Assembly: GCA_900546265.1 (NCBI GenBank)
Contig: URCA01000009.1
Location: forward strand, 1-64,000
DNA: 64,000 nt
From: an uncultured Oscillospiraceae bacterium
GTDB lineage: Bacteria; Bacillota; Clostridia; Oscillospirales; Acutalibacteraceae
Direction: 5' to 3'
Below the pieces are notes generated by a model, which saw only the letters and a program-made list of their open reading frames with translations, did not search any database and was not told the origin of the DNA. Of the stretch, positions 18,187 to 27,150 are shown in pieces (position 1 is the stretch's first letter; each line of letters begins with the position of its first letter). The position numbers and the translations under genes are program-made.

Positions 18187-19116
18187 TTGAAAGCCGCGCC
18201 ATCTGCCATCCGCCGTCCCCGGGACAAACGGGACAATCAGCTTTTCGGTCTCCTGTTCACGCTGCCCTTTATCCTGGGATTTGTGTTCATTTTCCTCTAT
18301 ATTTTCATCACGGCCATCCGCTTCAGCGTCTCGGACATGAGCCTTGGGCAAAACGGGTTTGAGCTAAGCTTCGTATGGCTGGAAAATTTCCGGTACGCTC
18401 TGCGGGGCGATCCCAATTATGTGCGCATTCTGCTGGACGCGCTGAAAAATATGCTGACCACCATCCCGGTGGTGCTCATTTTTTCGCTGTTTGTGGCGGT
18501 GGTGCTCAACCGTCAGCTGCCCGGCCGCACATTTTTTCGGGCGGTGTTCTTCCTGCCGGTCATCGTGGCCACCGGTCTCATCAGCCGGATGGATATGAAC
18601 AACGCCGTCATGAGCGCCATGAACAGCGCCTCCATTGAAACCGGCGCCGAAACGATGGGAAGCGCCATCGGCGACATCACCCTGCTGCTGCAGGGGATGA
18701 ATTTCAGCCCCGGCCTCATTCAGTTCGTTTCCGATGCCGCATCGGGTGTGGTCAATATCGTCAACCTGTCCGGCGTTCAAATTCTGATTTTCCTGGCGGG
18801 AATCCAGTCGATTTCCCCTTCAATTTATGAATCGGCAAGCGTGGAAGGGGCGACCGCCTGGGAAATGTTCTGGAAAATCACGCTGCCCATGGTCAGCCCC
18901 ATGCTGCTGGTCAACGTGTTTTACACCATCATCGACTATCTGACCCGGGACAACAATACGTTGATGAACTACATCAACGACATCTCTTTTGATCAGGGAC
19001 ACTATGGATACGGCGCGGCCATGGCCTGGCTCTATTTCCTGGTGGTGGCCGTTATCCTGGCTGTGCTGGTGGCGATTCTTAATAAGTTCCAGTTTACCTA
19101 TCAGCGGGAACAGTAG
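18187..19116 (+). CDS. Sugar ABC transporter permease with long extracytoplasmic insertion, cassette A pair 2
   Basis: This 309-residue membrane subunit begins at a TTG preceded by AAAGGAGGAA. It has the usual helices and the EAA loop IYESASVEGATAWEMFWKIT followed by LPMVSP. After FFRAVFFLPVIVATGLISRM it carries roughly 70 residues (to LSGVQILIFLAG) that ordinary LplB-like subunits lack; the same insertion is present in the cassette B counterpart at 44313. The insertion is hydrophobic in part and could form an amphipathic hairpin at the outer membrane face that contacts the DUF5696 or NHL protein. The likely binding-protein partner is the lipoprotein encoded at 6690-8291. Confidence 0.88.
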   Translation: MKAAPSAIRRPRDKRDNQLFGLLFTLPFILGFVFIFLYIFITAIRFSVSDMSLGQNGFELSFVWLENFRYALRGDPNYVRILLDALKNMLTTIPVVLIFSLFVAVVLNRQLPGRTFFRAVFFLPVIVATGLISRMDMNNAVMSAMNSASIETGAETMGSAIGDITLLLQGMNFSPGLIQFVSDAASGVVNIVNLSGVQILIFLAGIQSISPSIYESASVEGATAWEMFWKITLPMVSPMLLVNVFYTIIDYLTRDNNTLMNYINDISFDQGHYGYGAAMAWLYFLVVAVILAVLVAILNKFQFTYQREQ

Positions 19117-19134
19117 GGGAGGAGTGGACTGCAT

Positions 19135-20094
19135 ATGAAAAACTTGGCTGCCAGCCCATCGGCCTCCATCCCCTCCGGCCGCCGCCGGATAACCGCCGCC
19201 CGCCTCGGCGGCCTGCTCAGCAAGGTGGTGCTTTTTGTTCTCCTGCTGGGGTTTGCCTACGTGATCCTGTATCCCTTCCTGGCGAAATTCTCCGCTTCCC
19301 TGATGCCCAAGGCGGATCTATACGACCCGACGGTGGCCCTCATCCCACGCCATCCTGGCTTGGACAATTACAAAGACATCCTCGCTTCCGGCGAGTTTTT
19401 CCCCGCCCTGTGGACCACCTTCTATTTCGCGCTGGTGCTGGCGGTCTGCGCCACTTTCTGCGCGGCCGTGGTGGGCTATGGGCTGGCGCGGTACCGGTTC
19501 CGGGGCAGCCGTCTGCTGTTTGTGCTGGTGGTGTGCACCCTGCTGATTCCCAGCCAGACTATCTCCATTCCTCTGTTTTCCTACTTCAAGTTTTTTGACA
19601 TCTTCGGCCTGCTGCAGGCGATGAACGGCCAGCCGGGCATCACCAATTCCGTCTGGCCCCTGGTTCTGCTCGGTATCACGGGGCTCAGTTTCCGCGGCGG
19701 TATTTTCATCATCCTGATGCGCCAGTATTACAAAAACATCCCCACCGAGCTGGTGGAGGCGGCGTATGTGGACGGTGCCGGGCATCTGCGGACTTTCGGC
19801 CGCATCATCCTGCCCATGGCCCGTTCCATGCTGGTGGTGGTGTTCATTCTGGCCTTTGCCTGGCAGTGGACCGATACCTTCTATACCAACACGCTTATGG
19901 GAGGTACCAAGCTGCTGCCCAATGTGGTGCTGTCCCTGGCCAACAGCAATATCAGCGCGTCCCATGACTACTACTACAATCTGGTGCAGGCCAATACCGC
20001 CCTGCTGCTGGCCGTTCTGCCGCTTCTGATTTTGTATGTCTTGTTTCAGCGGCAGATTATCGCTGGCATTGAACGCAGCGGGTTGGTCGAATAA
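19135..20094 (+). CDS. Sugar ABC transporter permease (MalG-like), cassette A pair 2
   Basis: This 319-residue protein completes pair 2. After a basic N-terminal tail (SGRRRITAARLGG) come six helices, with the MalG-type sequence SASLMPKADLYDPTV after the first and the EAA loop LVEAAYVDGAGHLRTFGRII followed by LPMARS. GGGGAGGAG precedes the ATG. The C-terminus, RQIIAGIERSGLVE, is nearly the same as in the cassette B partner (FVQSIERSGLVG), so these two are orthologous positions of the cassette. It is the last cassette A gene before the seven-module surface protein, separated from it by a hairpin. Confidence 0.9.
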   Translation: MKNLAASPSASIPSGRRRITAARLGGLLSKVVLFVLLLGFAYVILYPFLAKFSASLMPKADLYDPTVALIPRHPGLDNYKDILASGEFFPALWTTFYFALVLAVCATFCAAVVGYGLARYRFRGSRLLFVLVVCTLLIPSQTISIPLFSYFKFFDIFGLLQAMNGQPGITNSVWPLVLLGITGLSFRGGIFIILMRQYYKNIPTELVEAAYVDGAGHLRTFGRIILPMARSMLVVVFILAFAWQWTDTFYTNTLMGGTKLLPNVVLSLANSNISASHDYYYNLVQANTALLLAVLPLLILYVLFQRQIIAGIERSGLVE

Positions 20095-20101
20095 TCGCGT
20101 C

Positions 20102-20133
20102 ATTTAAGCGGAAAGAGCAACGGCCGCTTAAAT
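20102..20133 (+). repeat. Hairpin between cassette A and the surface protein gene
   Basis: ATTTAAGCGG at 20102-20111 pairs perfectly with CCGCTTAAAT at 20124-20133 around a 12-base loop. No T run follows; instead the ribosome binding site TTAAGGAGG comes shortly after. It may be an RNA-processing or mRNA-protecting hairpin that lets the downstream surface protein be made at a different level. A weak terminator is the alternative. Confidence 0.5.
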
Positions 20134-20156
20134 ATAGAATTTAAGGAGGTTTCCCG

Positions 20157-23100
20157 ATGTTAAAAGCAAAAGGGTCCAAGGCATTATCCCTGGTTCTTGC
20201 CGTGGCTATGCTGGTCACGCTGTGCTGCACGTATCTGTTTACCAGTGCGGAACCCATCAAAGCGGTGGGAAAAACCGAATCCGTACAGTTGACCTATGGT
20301 GGCGACCACGTCTGGCCGAAGGACGGCAATGGCGCGGCGGCCGGCGTGGATTTCAATTTCAATTCGCAGGATATTTCCAGCATGGACTTTTTGGAGTTTG
20401 ATTTTTACATCGACAACGTGGCGGCCCTGAAGCAGGAAAAGGATTTTGGGGAGTTGTTCATCCGTCTGTTTTCCGAGGCGCCCTCCGAAGGGGCTAGCCG
20501 TAATTTTATGAGTGCGACCTTCACCGATCAGGTGATCCGCAACGGTAAAAACCACATCAAGCTGAGCCTGAGCTCTCTCATACAAACGGACGGCGGCGTT
20601 CTCAACCGTGAAAAGGTTAACGGCGTGCGGTTTTATATGGAGAACTATGGAACCATCAAAGCCAGCCGGGACTATTCCTATTCGTTGAAAAATGTCTTTG
20701 CCACCAAGAATTCCGCCAATTCCGGCGCGAAAGCCATACATCTGTCCCACGGCAATACCGATCCCTTTGCCTGGGAAAGCGGTAAAATCCCCGAAGCGGT
20801 TGCTCAGTTCTTCACCTTTGCCGCTCCGGAGGGCAGTCTGACCAAAGGCCTGGATATCTCTGACTGCACATATCTGGAGGCCGACCTTTATGTGGATGAT
20901 ATTGCCGCCCTCAAGCAGGAAGAAAAGTTCGGCGGCCTGAAGCTGCGGCTGTTCACCACCGCCTATAAGGACGACGAAGGCGGTTGGAACAACAAACTGA
21001 CCTGGGATGTGACCGATCAGGTCTATCAAAACGGCTGGAACCATATCAAGGTGCCGCTGAGCGGCGGCGCCGGCGAAGGTGAGCCCGACCTGTCCACGGC
21101 CACCTGGCTGCAGTTCTTCATGGAGGACTATACCGGCATGCACGCTTCCCGCGATTATGCCCTGGCTCTTTCCAACTTGTATGCCACAAAAGCCTCCGAC
21201 AACCCCATGACCGAGACGCTGCTGATTTCCGCCAACGGTGCGGATGCCTCCATCGGGCAGGGCGGTCATCCCAACAACGGCGGCTTCTTGGAGCAGAAGA
21301 TTTTCCTGCCGGAGGCTGTGGATGTCTCCGCCTATGACAACATGGAATTCGATCTGTACATCGATAACCTGGAAACCTTCCGCGCCGAACAGGGCTTTAA
21401 CATAGCCAAGCTGACGCTGCTGGCCAAGGCTGACAACGGCGCTATGGATTCCTGGGATTACCGCAATATCTACCGCATTTACAACCAGATTACCAAAGAC
21501 GGCTGGAACCACATCACCGTGCCGCTGCGGGGCGGCCGTCAGGAGGACGCGCCTCACGCCACCACCGATAAACTCAACGAACTGGCTTGGATTCGCATTG
21601 CAATGGAGACGCCCTCCAACGCCGCTTCTTCCACTGGACACACCATCAAGTTCCAGAATTTCACCGTCACCCGGGAAAAGACGGCCGCGGCGGACGAAAC
21701 CCTACTGTTCAAGGGCTCTGTCAACGAATTCTATACCGACATGAACCGGGATTGGATCCTACAGGAGTACACCTTCCCGGAAGCCAAGGATCTGTCCGGC
21801 TATGATTATATCGCGCTGGATTATGTGTTAAGCGATCTGGCGGCGATTATGGATTCCGATAAATTTGCCGGCGTGAATCTGCGCCTGTGCAACGAGGGAG
21901 ACCGGTTCTTCCAGTATCCGCTGACCCGCAGCATCCTGACCACTGGTAAAAACCGCGTCATTCTGCCGTTGCAAACCTTCTCCGACGCCATCGGCGACCC
22001 CGACATGAAGGCGATTACCAAGATCAAGGTGTTTATTGAGAATTCCAGCGCAGGTATCCTGCAGCCGGCACGGGATTGCCAGGTGGGCGCCGCCAATATT
22101 GCGGTTGGGAACTTCCAGGAAGTGGAGGTCGATCCCAACGAAAAAATGATTGCCGATTGCGAAAACGTCTCCAATGTTGCACCCGGCGGCAGTGTGTCCA
22201 ATTGGGTGGATACCACCGAATACACCCAGGGCTTTGCGTCCATCCGCGCGCTGTTCAAGAGCTATGAAGACGCGGTCCCCGGCTGGAAGAACAATCTGCG
22301 CATTGACCTTAACCAGCCGGTGGACATCTCGTCCTGCAACGTCATCAAGTTCGATTTGTACGTCAACGATCCCGCCCTGTATGCCGCAGAATTCCAGCCA
22401 ACCATGTATTTCACCATCAACAACAATTATGGCACCCTGGATAAGGGGCAGGTCCCCGAATCCTTTGTGCTTCCCAAAGAGCTGAAAAAGGGCTGGAACA
22501 CCATCACCATCGACATTTCTGACCGCACCAAGCTGGATTTGGATTTGACCAAGATTTACAACGTGGGGCTCAACACCACCAACCCGGAGGCGGATCCCCT
22601 GAGTGTGGATCATGGCTGGAATCACTATTCTGCTCCCCTGACCCTCCGTCTGGACAACGTGCGCGCCACTATCGACCCGGATAAGACCATTGTGGACAGC
22701 TACAAGGCACCCGAGAACAGCGTAAAGGTAACCGACGGCAAAAGTCTCCTGTGGGTTAAGGGAGGCAAGACGGACATCTATCCCGTCGCCCAGTTCAACA
22801 TCCCCGAGGGTCTTGATTTCACCGGCATGGGCACCCTCGATCTCAACGTCTATGTCAGCGACTGGGAAGCCATGAAGGCCAGCGAGGGCTTTACCGGGCT
22901 GAAAATCCGCTTCTATCCCACCGAGGGCCTCGGCGACGACAGCGCCATCACTATCCCCATGGACACCGCGAACTTCCAGAGCGGCTGGAACCACGTCCAG
23001 GCTAGCCTGAAAAACGTGGCCATTGAAAAGCTGTACGCTCTGCGTATTTTCATCGAGGACAACGCCACGGCGGAATCCTCCTGCGATTTGAAGCTGTCCT

Positions 23101-23828
23101 ATAAAAACATCTACGCCGTTAAGGCTAAGGAGGGTGAGGGCCCGATCGTTCCGGAAAATCCCGATCAGCCCGCCCGCCCCGATACCGGCGCGGTGTATAT
23201 TTCCGATTGCGAAACCCTGGATGATCCGGAGGCTGGCAGCTGGTATCCCAGCACCGTTAAGCTTGATACCAAGAGCAAATCCGAAGGGAAAGCCTCCGTC
23301 ACCAACAATCTCAGCGCCGAGCAGGCCCTGCGGGAGAACAGCTTCCGCTTCGTGCCCGTCTCTCCGCTGGATCTGACCGGCGGTAAGGAGCTGCGCTTCG
23401 ATATGTACGTCAGCGATCCCGCCCTGCTGGCCCAGCGTACCTCCTGGGCGGTTCGCCTGAGCAGCAGCTCCCGCGGCACCGACGATTACATCCAGTGGAC
23501 GCTCGCGGATTTCGGCACCCTGAAGGAGGGCTGGAATTCCGTGACCCTGAAGCTGGATGACGCGAAGACGAGCGGCGACTTCCAGCTAAGCAGCGTGGAA
23601 GCCTTCTACATGCTGGCGGAGGAAGCCTCCTTTGAAGAGGGCGAGCTGGTCATGGTCAAGCTGGACAATATCCGCGTTTCCGGCGCTTCGTCCGGAGATA
23701 AGGACGACAACAGCAGCCCGGACACCGGCGTGGCCGCTCCGGTGCTTCCCGCCGCCCTGGCGGTGGCCACCGGCGGCTCCGCTGCGGCGGTTCTCCTCTC
23801 CCGCAAGAAGAAGGGATCCGCGAAATAA
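20157..23828 (+). CDS. Cell-surface protein of seven repeated beta modules
   Basis: This 1223-residue protein has a signal peptide (1-31) and a C-terminal PDTG motif, a hydrophobic helix and the basic tail SRKKKGSAK, so it should be exported and anchored. Between them lie seven modules of about 160 residues. Each has a strand of the form (L/I)xxDxYVxD (for example EADLYVDDIAAL, FDMYVSDPALL) and a later strand GWNxIxxxL (NGWNHIKVPL, KGWNTITIDI, SGWNHVQASL, EGWNSVTLKL). The pattern is typical of jelly-roll carbohydrate-binding domains. No catalytic domain is visible. TTAAGGAGG precedes the ATG. A role in binding the bacterium to a polysaccharide, or displaying it to the cassette A binding protein, is inferred. 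Modules 1-3 are most alike, which suggests recent duplication. Confidence 0.75.
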   Translation: MLKAKGSKALSLVLAVAMLVTLCCTYLFTSAEPIKAVGKTESVQLTYGGDHVWPKDGNGAAAGVDFNFNSQDISSMDFLEFDFYIDNVAALKQEKDFGELFIRLFSEAPSEGASRNFMSATFTDQVIRNGKNHIKLSLSSLIQTDGGVLNREKVNGVRFYMENYGTIKASRDYSYSLKNVFATKNSANSGAKAIHLSHGNTDPFAWESGKIPEAVAQFFTFAAPEGSLTKGLDISDCTYLEADLYVDDIAALKQEEKFGGLKLRLFTTAYKDDEGGWNNKLTWDVTDQVYQNGWNHIKVPLSGGAGEGEPDLSTATWLQFFMEDYTGMHASRDYALALSNLYATKASDNPMTETLLISANGADASIGQGGHPNNGGFLEQKIFLPEAVDVSAYDNMEFDLYIDNLETFRAEQGFNIAKLTLLAKADNGAMDSWDYRNIYRIYNQITKDGWNHITVPLRGGRQEDAPHATTDKLNELAWIRIAMETPSNAASSTGHTIKFQNFTVTREKTAAADETLLFKGSVNEFYTDMNRDWILQEYTFPEAKDLSGYDYIALDYVLSDLAAIMDSDKFAGVNLRLCNEGDRFFQYPLTRSILTTGKNRVILPLQTFSDAIGDPDMKAITKIKVFIENSSAGILQPARDCQVGAANIAVGNFQEVEVDPNEKMIADCENVSNVAPGGSVSNWVDTTEYTQGFASIRALFKSYEDAVPGWKNNLRIDLNQPVDISSCNVIKFDLYVNDPALYAAEFQPTMYFTINNNYGTLDKGQVPESFVLPKELKKGWNTITIDISDRTKLDLDLTKIYNVGLNTTNPEADPLSVDHGWNHYSAPLTLRLDNVRATIDPDKTIVDSYKAPENSVKVTDGKSLLWVKGGKTDIYPVAQFNIPEGLDFTGMGTLDLNVYVSDWEAMKASEGFTGLKIRFYPTEGLGDDSAITIPMDTANFQSGWNHVQASLKNVAIEKLYALRIFIEDNATAESSCDLKLSYKNIYAVKAKEGEGPIVPENPDQPARPDTGAVYISDCETLDDPEAGSWYPSTVKLDTKSKSEGKASVTNNLSAEQALRENSFRFVPVSPLDLTGGKELRFDMYVSDPALLAQRTSWAVRLSSSSRGTDDYIQWTLADFGTLKEGWNSVTLKLDDAKTSGDFQLSSVEAFYMLAEEASFEEGELVMVKLDNIRVSGASSGDKDDNSSPDTGVAAPVLPAALAVATGGSAAAVLLSRKKKGSAK

Positions 23829-23883
23829 CCGCCATCACCGCGTTCTCGACAGGAACCGGGCTTTACCGCCCGGCCCCTGCCGG

Positions 23884-23920
23884 GGGCTATGGGCATTCGT
23901 CTGGCGAATGCCTATAGCCC
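23884..23920. terminator. Strong hairpin after the surface protein gene
   Basis: GGGCTATGGGCATTCG pairs with CGAATGCCTATAGCCC, 16 bp with one G-T pair and a 5-base loop. A smaller hairpin (CCGGGC with GCCCGG at 23856-23873) precedes it. There is no T run, so termination may be inefficient and the alpha-mannosidase gene could be reached by read-through; I see no good promoter in the 136-base gap. Confidence 0.5.
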
Positions 23921-23964
23921 TCTGCATGGGAGGAATTTGATCAGGAAAGATACGGTGCGTACCT

Positions 23965-26900
23965 ATGATGGATATCCATAAGGAAAAGCTGATGGCCAAG
24001 GTGGAGAACATGGCCGTCACCTATGAAAAATATCGTCTGATCCCTCTGGACGAAATCGCCTGCGATATGTGGGAGACCGACGACCATACCCGGCGCAGTG
24101 AGCCGGGAAACGAGGCCGCCTGGCGCCCGGTTCATATCGGCGACCCCTGGGGGAAAGAGTACGGGTACGCCTGGTTTCGAGGCGATCTCACGGTGCCAGC
24201 CTCCTGGGAGGGGAAGGCGCTCTGGCTCCTGTCCGGGGCCGATGCCACGGAATGCCTGCTGTTTCTCAACGGAGAGCCGGCGGGGCTGTTCGATTACACG
24301 GAGGAAGTGTCCCAGCCGCTGACCCGGCCCCACCGCATCCAGCCTCTGACCTTCCGGGCCGCGGCCGGCGAAACCATCCATGTGGCGCTGGAGGCCTATG
24401 CGGGGCATAAGGTGCTGGGCACCATGCCGTTCGAGGATTTCGGCCACTGCGACAATTTCTATCCCAATCGGTGGAATCGGCATTTTAAGGGCATGACCGT
24501 CGTGGAAATCGATCCGCTAGTCGAGCATTTTTTGACCCGTCTGCGTACCGTGTGCCAGTATTACGCGAATCTTGAGGAAACCGCTTCTAAGAAGTGGGCC
24601 CTCACCCACGATTTTGAGGAGCTGTTCCGCCTGGTGCCCCAGATGCCGGAGGAGTGCCCGCCGGAGGCGTGGCGAACCGCCCTGAAGGACGCGTGCGCCG
24701 TGCTGGACAAGGCGCTGGATTGCCGGCGGGAGGAACCGGAGAACCCGCTGGGCTACGCCGGCCTGGTCGGCCATTCCCACCTGGACGCCGCCTGGCAATG
24801 GCCAGTGCGGGAGACCATTCACAAAGCGGCCCGCACCTTTTCCAACGCCCTGCGGGTGATGAACGCCTATCCTGAATATGTCTTTGTTCAAAGCTCGGTG
24901 GCCTATATCGACTGGATGCGCCGCTATTACCCCGCCATCTACGAGGGGATCCGCCGGCAGACGGCTGAGGGCCGCTGGGAGCCAAACGGCGGCTCCTGGA
25001 TCGAATGCGACGGCAACATGACCGGCGGCGAATGCCTGATCCGCCAGTTTGTCAAAGGCCAGCGGTATCTTAGGGACAATCTGCATTATCAAGCGGACGC
25101 CTTCTGGCAGCCGGACACCTTCGGCTATTCGGCCGCTATCCCTCAAATCATGAAGGGCTGCGGCCTGCGGTATTTCCTGACCACCAAGCTGTCCTGGAAC
25201 GAGGCCAATGCGTTCCCCTACGACACCTTTACCTGGAAAGGGATCGACGGCACCGAGGTGCTGACCCATTTCAACATTACCCACTGCTGGCCGGATATCG
25301 ACGCCATCTGTAAAAATGTTCGGGAAAATATCCGCCAGCGGGACGTCACAGACTGTAAGCTCATCGCCTATGGCTTCGGTGACGGCGGCGGCGGCCCCAG
25401 CTACGACATGGTGGAGGCCGCCCGCCTGGCCAAGGATCTGCCCGGCATCCCCCGGTCGGAGCACACCACTGTCAGCCAGTTTATGCGCCGGCTGGAGGCG
25501 ACCGCCCACGACCTGCCGGTATACGACGGCGAGCTGTACCTGGAACTGCACCGGGGCACCTTGACCCAGATGCACGACATCAAGCGGTCCAACCGCCTGG
25601 CCGAAATTGCCCTGCGTACCCTGGAAATGGCGGAGGTGCTCTACGGCCTGCGGTACGCCGCCCCCATTCCTCGGGAGGAAACCACCGCCCTGTACGAAAC
25701 GCTTCTGCTCAATCAGTTCCATGACATCCTGCCCGGCACCTCCTTGAAAGAGGTGCACGAGCTGGCCATTCAGGAGAATTACCAGGTGGCGCGGGACGCC
25801 GGCCGGCTGGCGGGCGACCTCCTGATGGCCCGGGGGACGCCGGGGCAGAGCCTCACCTTGTTTAACACCCTGTCGTGGTCCTATACCCGGCAGGTGACGG
25901 TACCCTATGAAGGCCTCGTGCCGGCGGCTTTGCCATATCAGCGCTTTACGGATCGCAAGGGCGCCGAGCAGTTGGTCATTGGCGGCCTCGATATTCCGCC
26001 GCTCTCGACTCTCACCATAGCCATGACCGAGGAAAAACGGCCCATGCCGCCCTCTCCCTTCCAGCTGGAGGGCGATCGGCTGGTCACTCCCTTCGCGGAA
26101 ATCACGCTGGATGAAATCGGCGCTATAACGTCCTTCGTCGACCGCCGCTGCGGCCGCCAATTGGTCAAGGATCCGCACACCCCGCTGAACACCCTGCTGA
26201 TGGGAGAGGATATCCCGTATCTGTGGGACAACTGGGATATCGACAGAACCCAGGAGATGAAAATGCAGCCCCAGCGCCAGGTTCTCTCCCGCTGTTGCGT
26301 GGCGGACGGCTGCCTGCAGCTGCGTTTCCGGACGGTGTACGCCCTGGGCGGACACTCCACCCTCACCCAAGACATGGTGGTCTACGCCGACTCCCCGCGG
26401 GTGGACTTTGAAACGACGGTGGACTGGCGGGATAAGCACCATCTGCTCAAGGCCCAGTTCCTGGTGGATATGAAAACCAGCTTTTCTCGGCATGAGATCC
26501 AGTATGGCTATGTTGACCGGCCCAACAACGCCAATACATCTGTGGAACGGGCCAAATTCGAGGTCTGCAACCACAAATACACCGATCTGTTCGATACTCG
26601 CTATGGGGTGGCGCTGCTTAACGACTGCAAATACGGCATTTCGGTGCAGGGGTCGGATATGCGCCTGACCCTGCACAAGGGCGGCTGCCGGCCCGATCCC
26701 GGCGGCGATGTCGGCGTGCACGATTTCACCTACGCCCTGCTGCCCCACGACAGCGGCTTCAGCGCCCCGTCGGTGGTGCGGCCCGCCTATGAGCTGAACA
26801 TGAAGCCCCTGTGCGTCCCGGCGGCGCTGGAGGAGCCGGAGGAGCCTCCCATCACGCTGGAGCCCTCCAACCTGATTGTCGAGAGCATTAAGCCCGCCGA

Positions 26901-27102
26901 GGATGGGGATGGCTGCGTCGTTCGCTTCTACGACAGCGAGTGCACCACATCGCGGGCGAAGCTGCGCCTTCGTCTGCCCGTGCGCCGGGTTGCGGAGACC
27001 AACATGCTCGAGGATGAAATCGCCGAGCTGCCGCTGCGGGACGGCGTGGTGGAGCGGGTGGTCAAGCCCTTCGAAATCGTCACCGTCAAGCTCTTTTTCT
27101 AA
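23965..27102 (+). CDS. GH38 alpha-mannosidase
   Basis: This is a class II alpha-mannosidase of 1045 residues without a signal peptide, so it acts in the cytoplasm on imported mannosides. A beta-rich N-terminal domain (to about 240) is followed by the catalytic domain with HSHLDAAWQW (zinc ligands expected at His272 and Asp274), QPDTFGYSAAIPQ with the nucleophile Asp384, and HFNITHCWPD with a further zinc-ligand histidine. The helical domain and the large C-terminal beta domains follow, and the length is normal for the family. The ATG at 23965 is 15 bases after AGGAAAG, which is a rather long distance; a stronger GGAGG at 23930 serves only a 14-codon frame that overlaps this start. It lies downstream of cassette A, which may import its substrate. 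Confidence 0.92.
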   Translation: MMDIHKEKLMAKVENMAVTYEKYRLIPLDEIACDMWETDDHTRRSEPGNEAAWRPVHIGDPWGKEYGYAWFRGDLTVPASWEGKALWLLSGADATECLLFLNGEPAGLFDYTEEVSQPLTRPHRIQPLTFRAAAGETIHVALEAYAGHKVLGTMPFEDFGHCDNFYPNRWNRHFKGMTVVEIDPLVEHFLTRLRTVCQYYANLEETASKKWALTHDFEELFRLVPQMPEECPPEAWRTALKDACAVLDKALDCRREEPENPLGYAGLVGHSHLDAAWQWPVRETIHKAARTFSNALRVMNAYPEYVFVQSSVAYIDWMRRYYPAIYEGIRRQTAEGRWEPNGGSWIECDGNMTGGECLIRQFVKGQRYLRDNLHYQADAFWQPDTFGYSAAIPQIMKGCGLRYFLTTKLSWNEANAFPYDTFTWKGIDGTEVLTHFNITHCWPDIDAICKNVRENIRQRDVTDCKLIAYGFGDGGGGPSYDMVEAARLAKDLPGIPRSEHTTVSQFMRRLEATAHDLPVYDGELYLELHRGTLTQMHDIKRSNRLAEIALRTLEMAEVLYGLRYAAPIPREETTALYETLLLNQFHDILPGTSLKEVHELAIQENYQVARDAGRLAGDLLMARGTPGQSLTLFNTLSWSYTRQVTVPYEGLVPAALPYQRFTDRKGAEQLVIGGLDIPPLSTLTIAMTEEKRPMPPSPFQLEGDRLVTPFAEITLDEIGAITSFVDRRCGRQLVKDPHTPLNTLLMGEDIPYLWDNWDIDRTQEMKMQPQRQVLSRCCVADGCLQLRFRTVYALGGHSTLTQDMVVYADSPRVDFETTVDWRDKHHLLKAQFLVDMKTSFSRHEIQYGYVDRPNNANTSVERAKFEVCNHKYTDLFDTRYGVALLNDCKYGISVQGSDMRLTLHKGGCRPDPGGDVGVHDFTYALLPHDSGFSAPSVVRPAYELNMKPLCVPAALEEPEEPPITLEPSNLIVESIKPAEDGDGCVVRFYDSECTTSRAKLRLRLPVRRVAETNMLEDEIAELPLRDGVVERVVKPFEIVTVKLFF

Positions 27103-27110
27103 GATGCGGC

Positions 27111-27146
27111 AACAGGCCGGAAGCCCACAAAGGCTTCCGGCCTGTT
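27111..27146. terminator. Bidirectional terminator between convergent genes
   Basis: AACAGGCCGGAAGCC and GGCTTCCGGCCTGTT form a perfect 15-bp stem with a 6-base loop, followed by GATTTT on the plus strand. It lies exactly between the ends of the alpha-mannosidase gene and the convergent AraC gene and should serve both. Confidence 0.85.
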
Positions 27147-27150
27147 GATT

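Noticed and set aside
20157..23828. LPXTG sortase signal at the C-terminus of the seven-module protein
   Set aside because: Only PDTG is present before the hydrophobic segment; a sortase site is possible but not shown, so it is described only as a C-terminal anchor.
23937..23981. Possible 14-codon leader peptide with a strong GGAGG, overlapping the alpha-mannosidase start
   Set aside because: It has no regulatory codons and no stem-loop that it would control; a chance TTG after a purine-rich stretch is simpler.
24517..26748. Open frame of 743 codons on the minus strand
   Set aside because: It is opposite the GH38 alpha-mannosidase, whose catalytic motifs are unmistakable.
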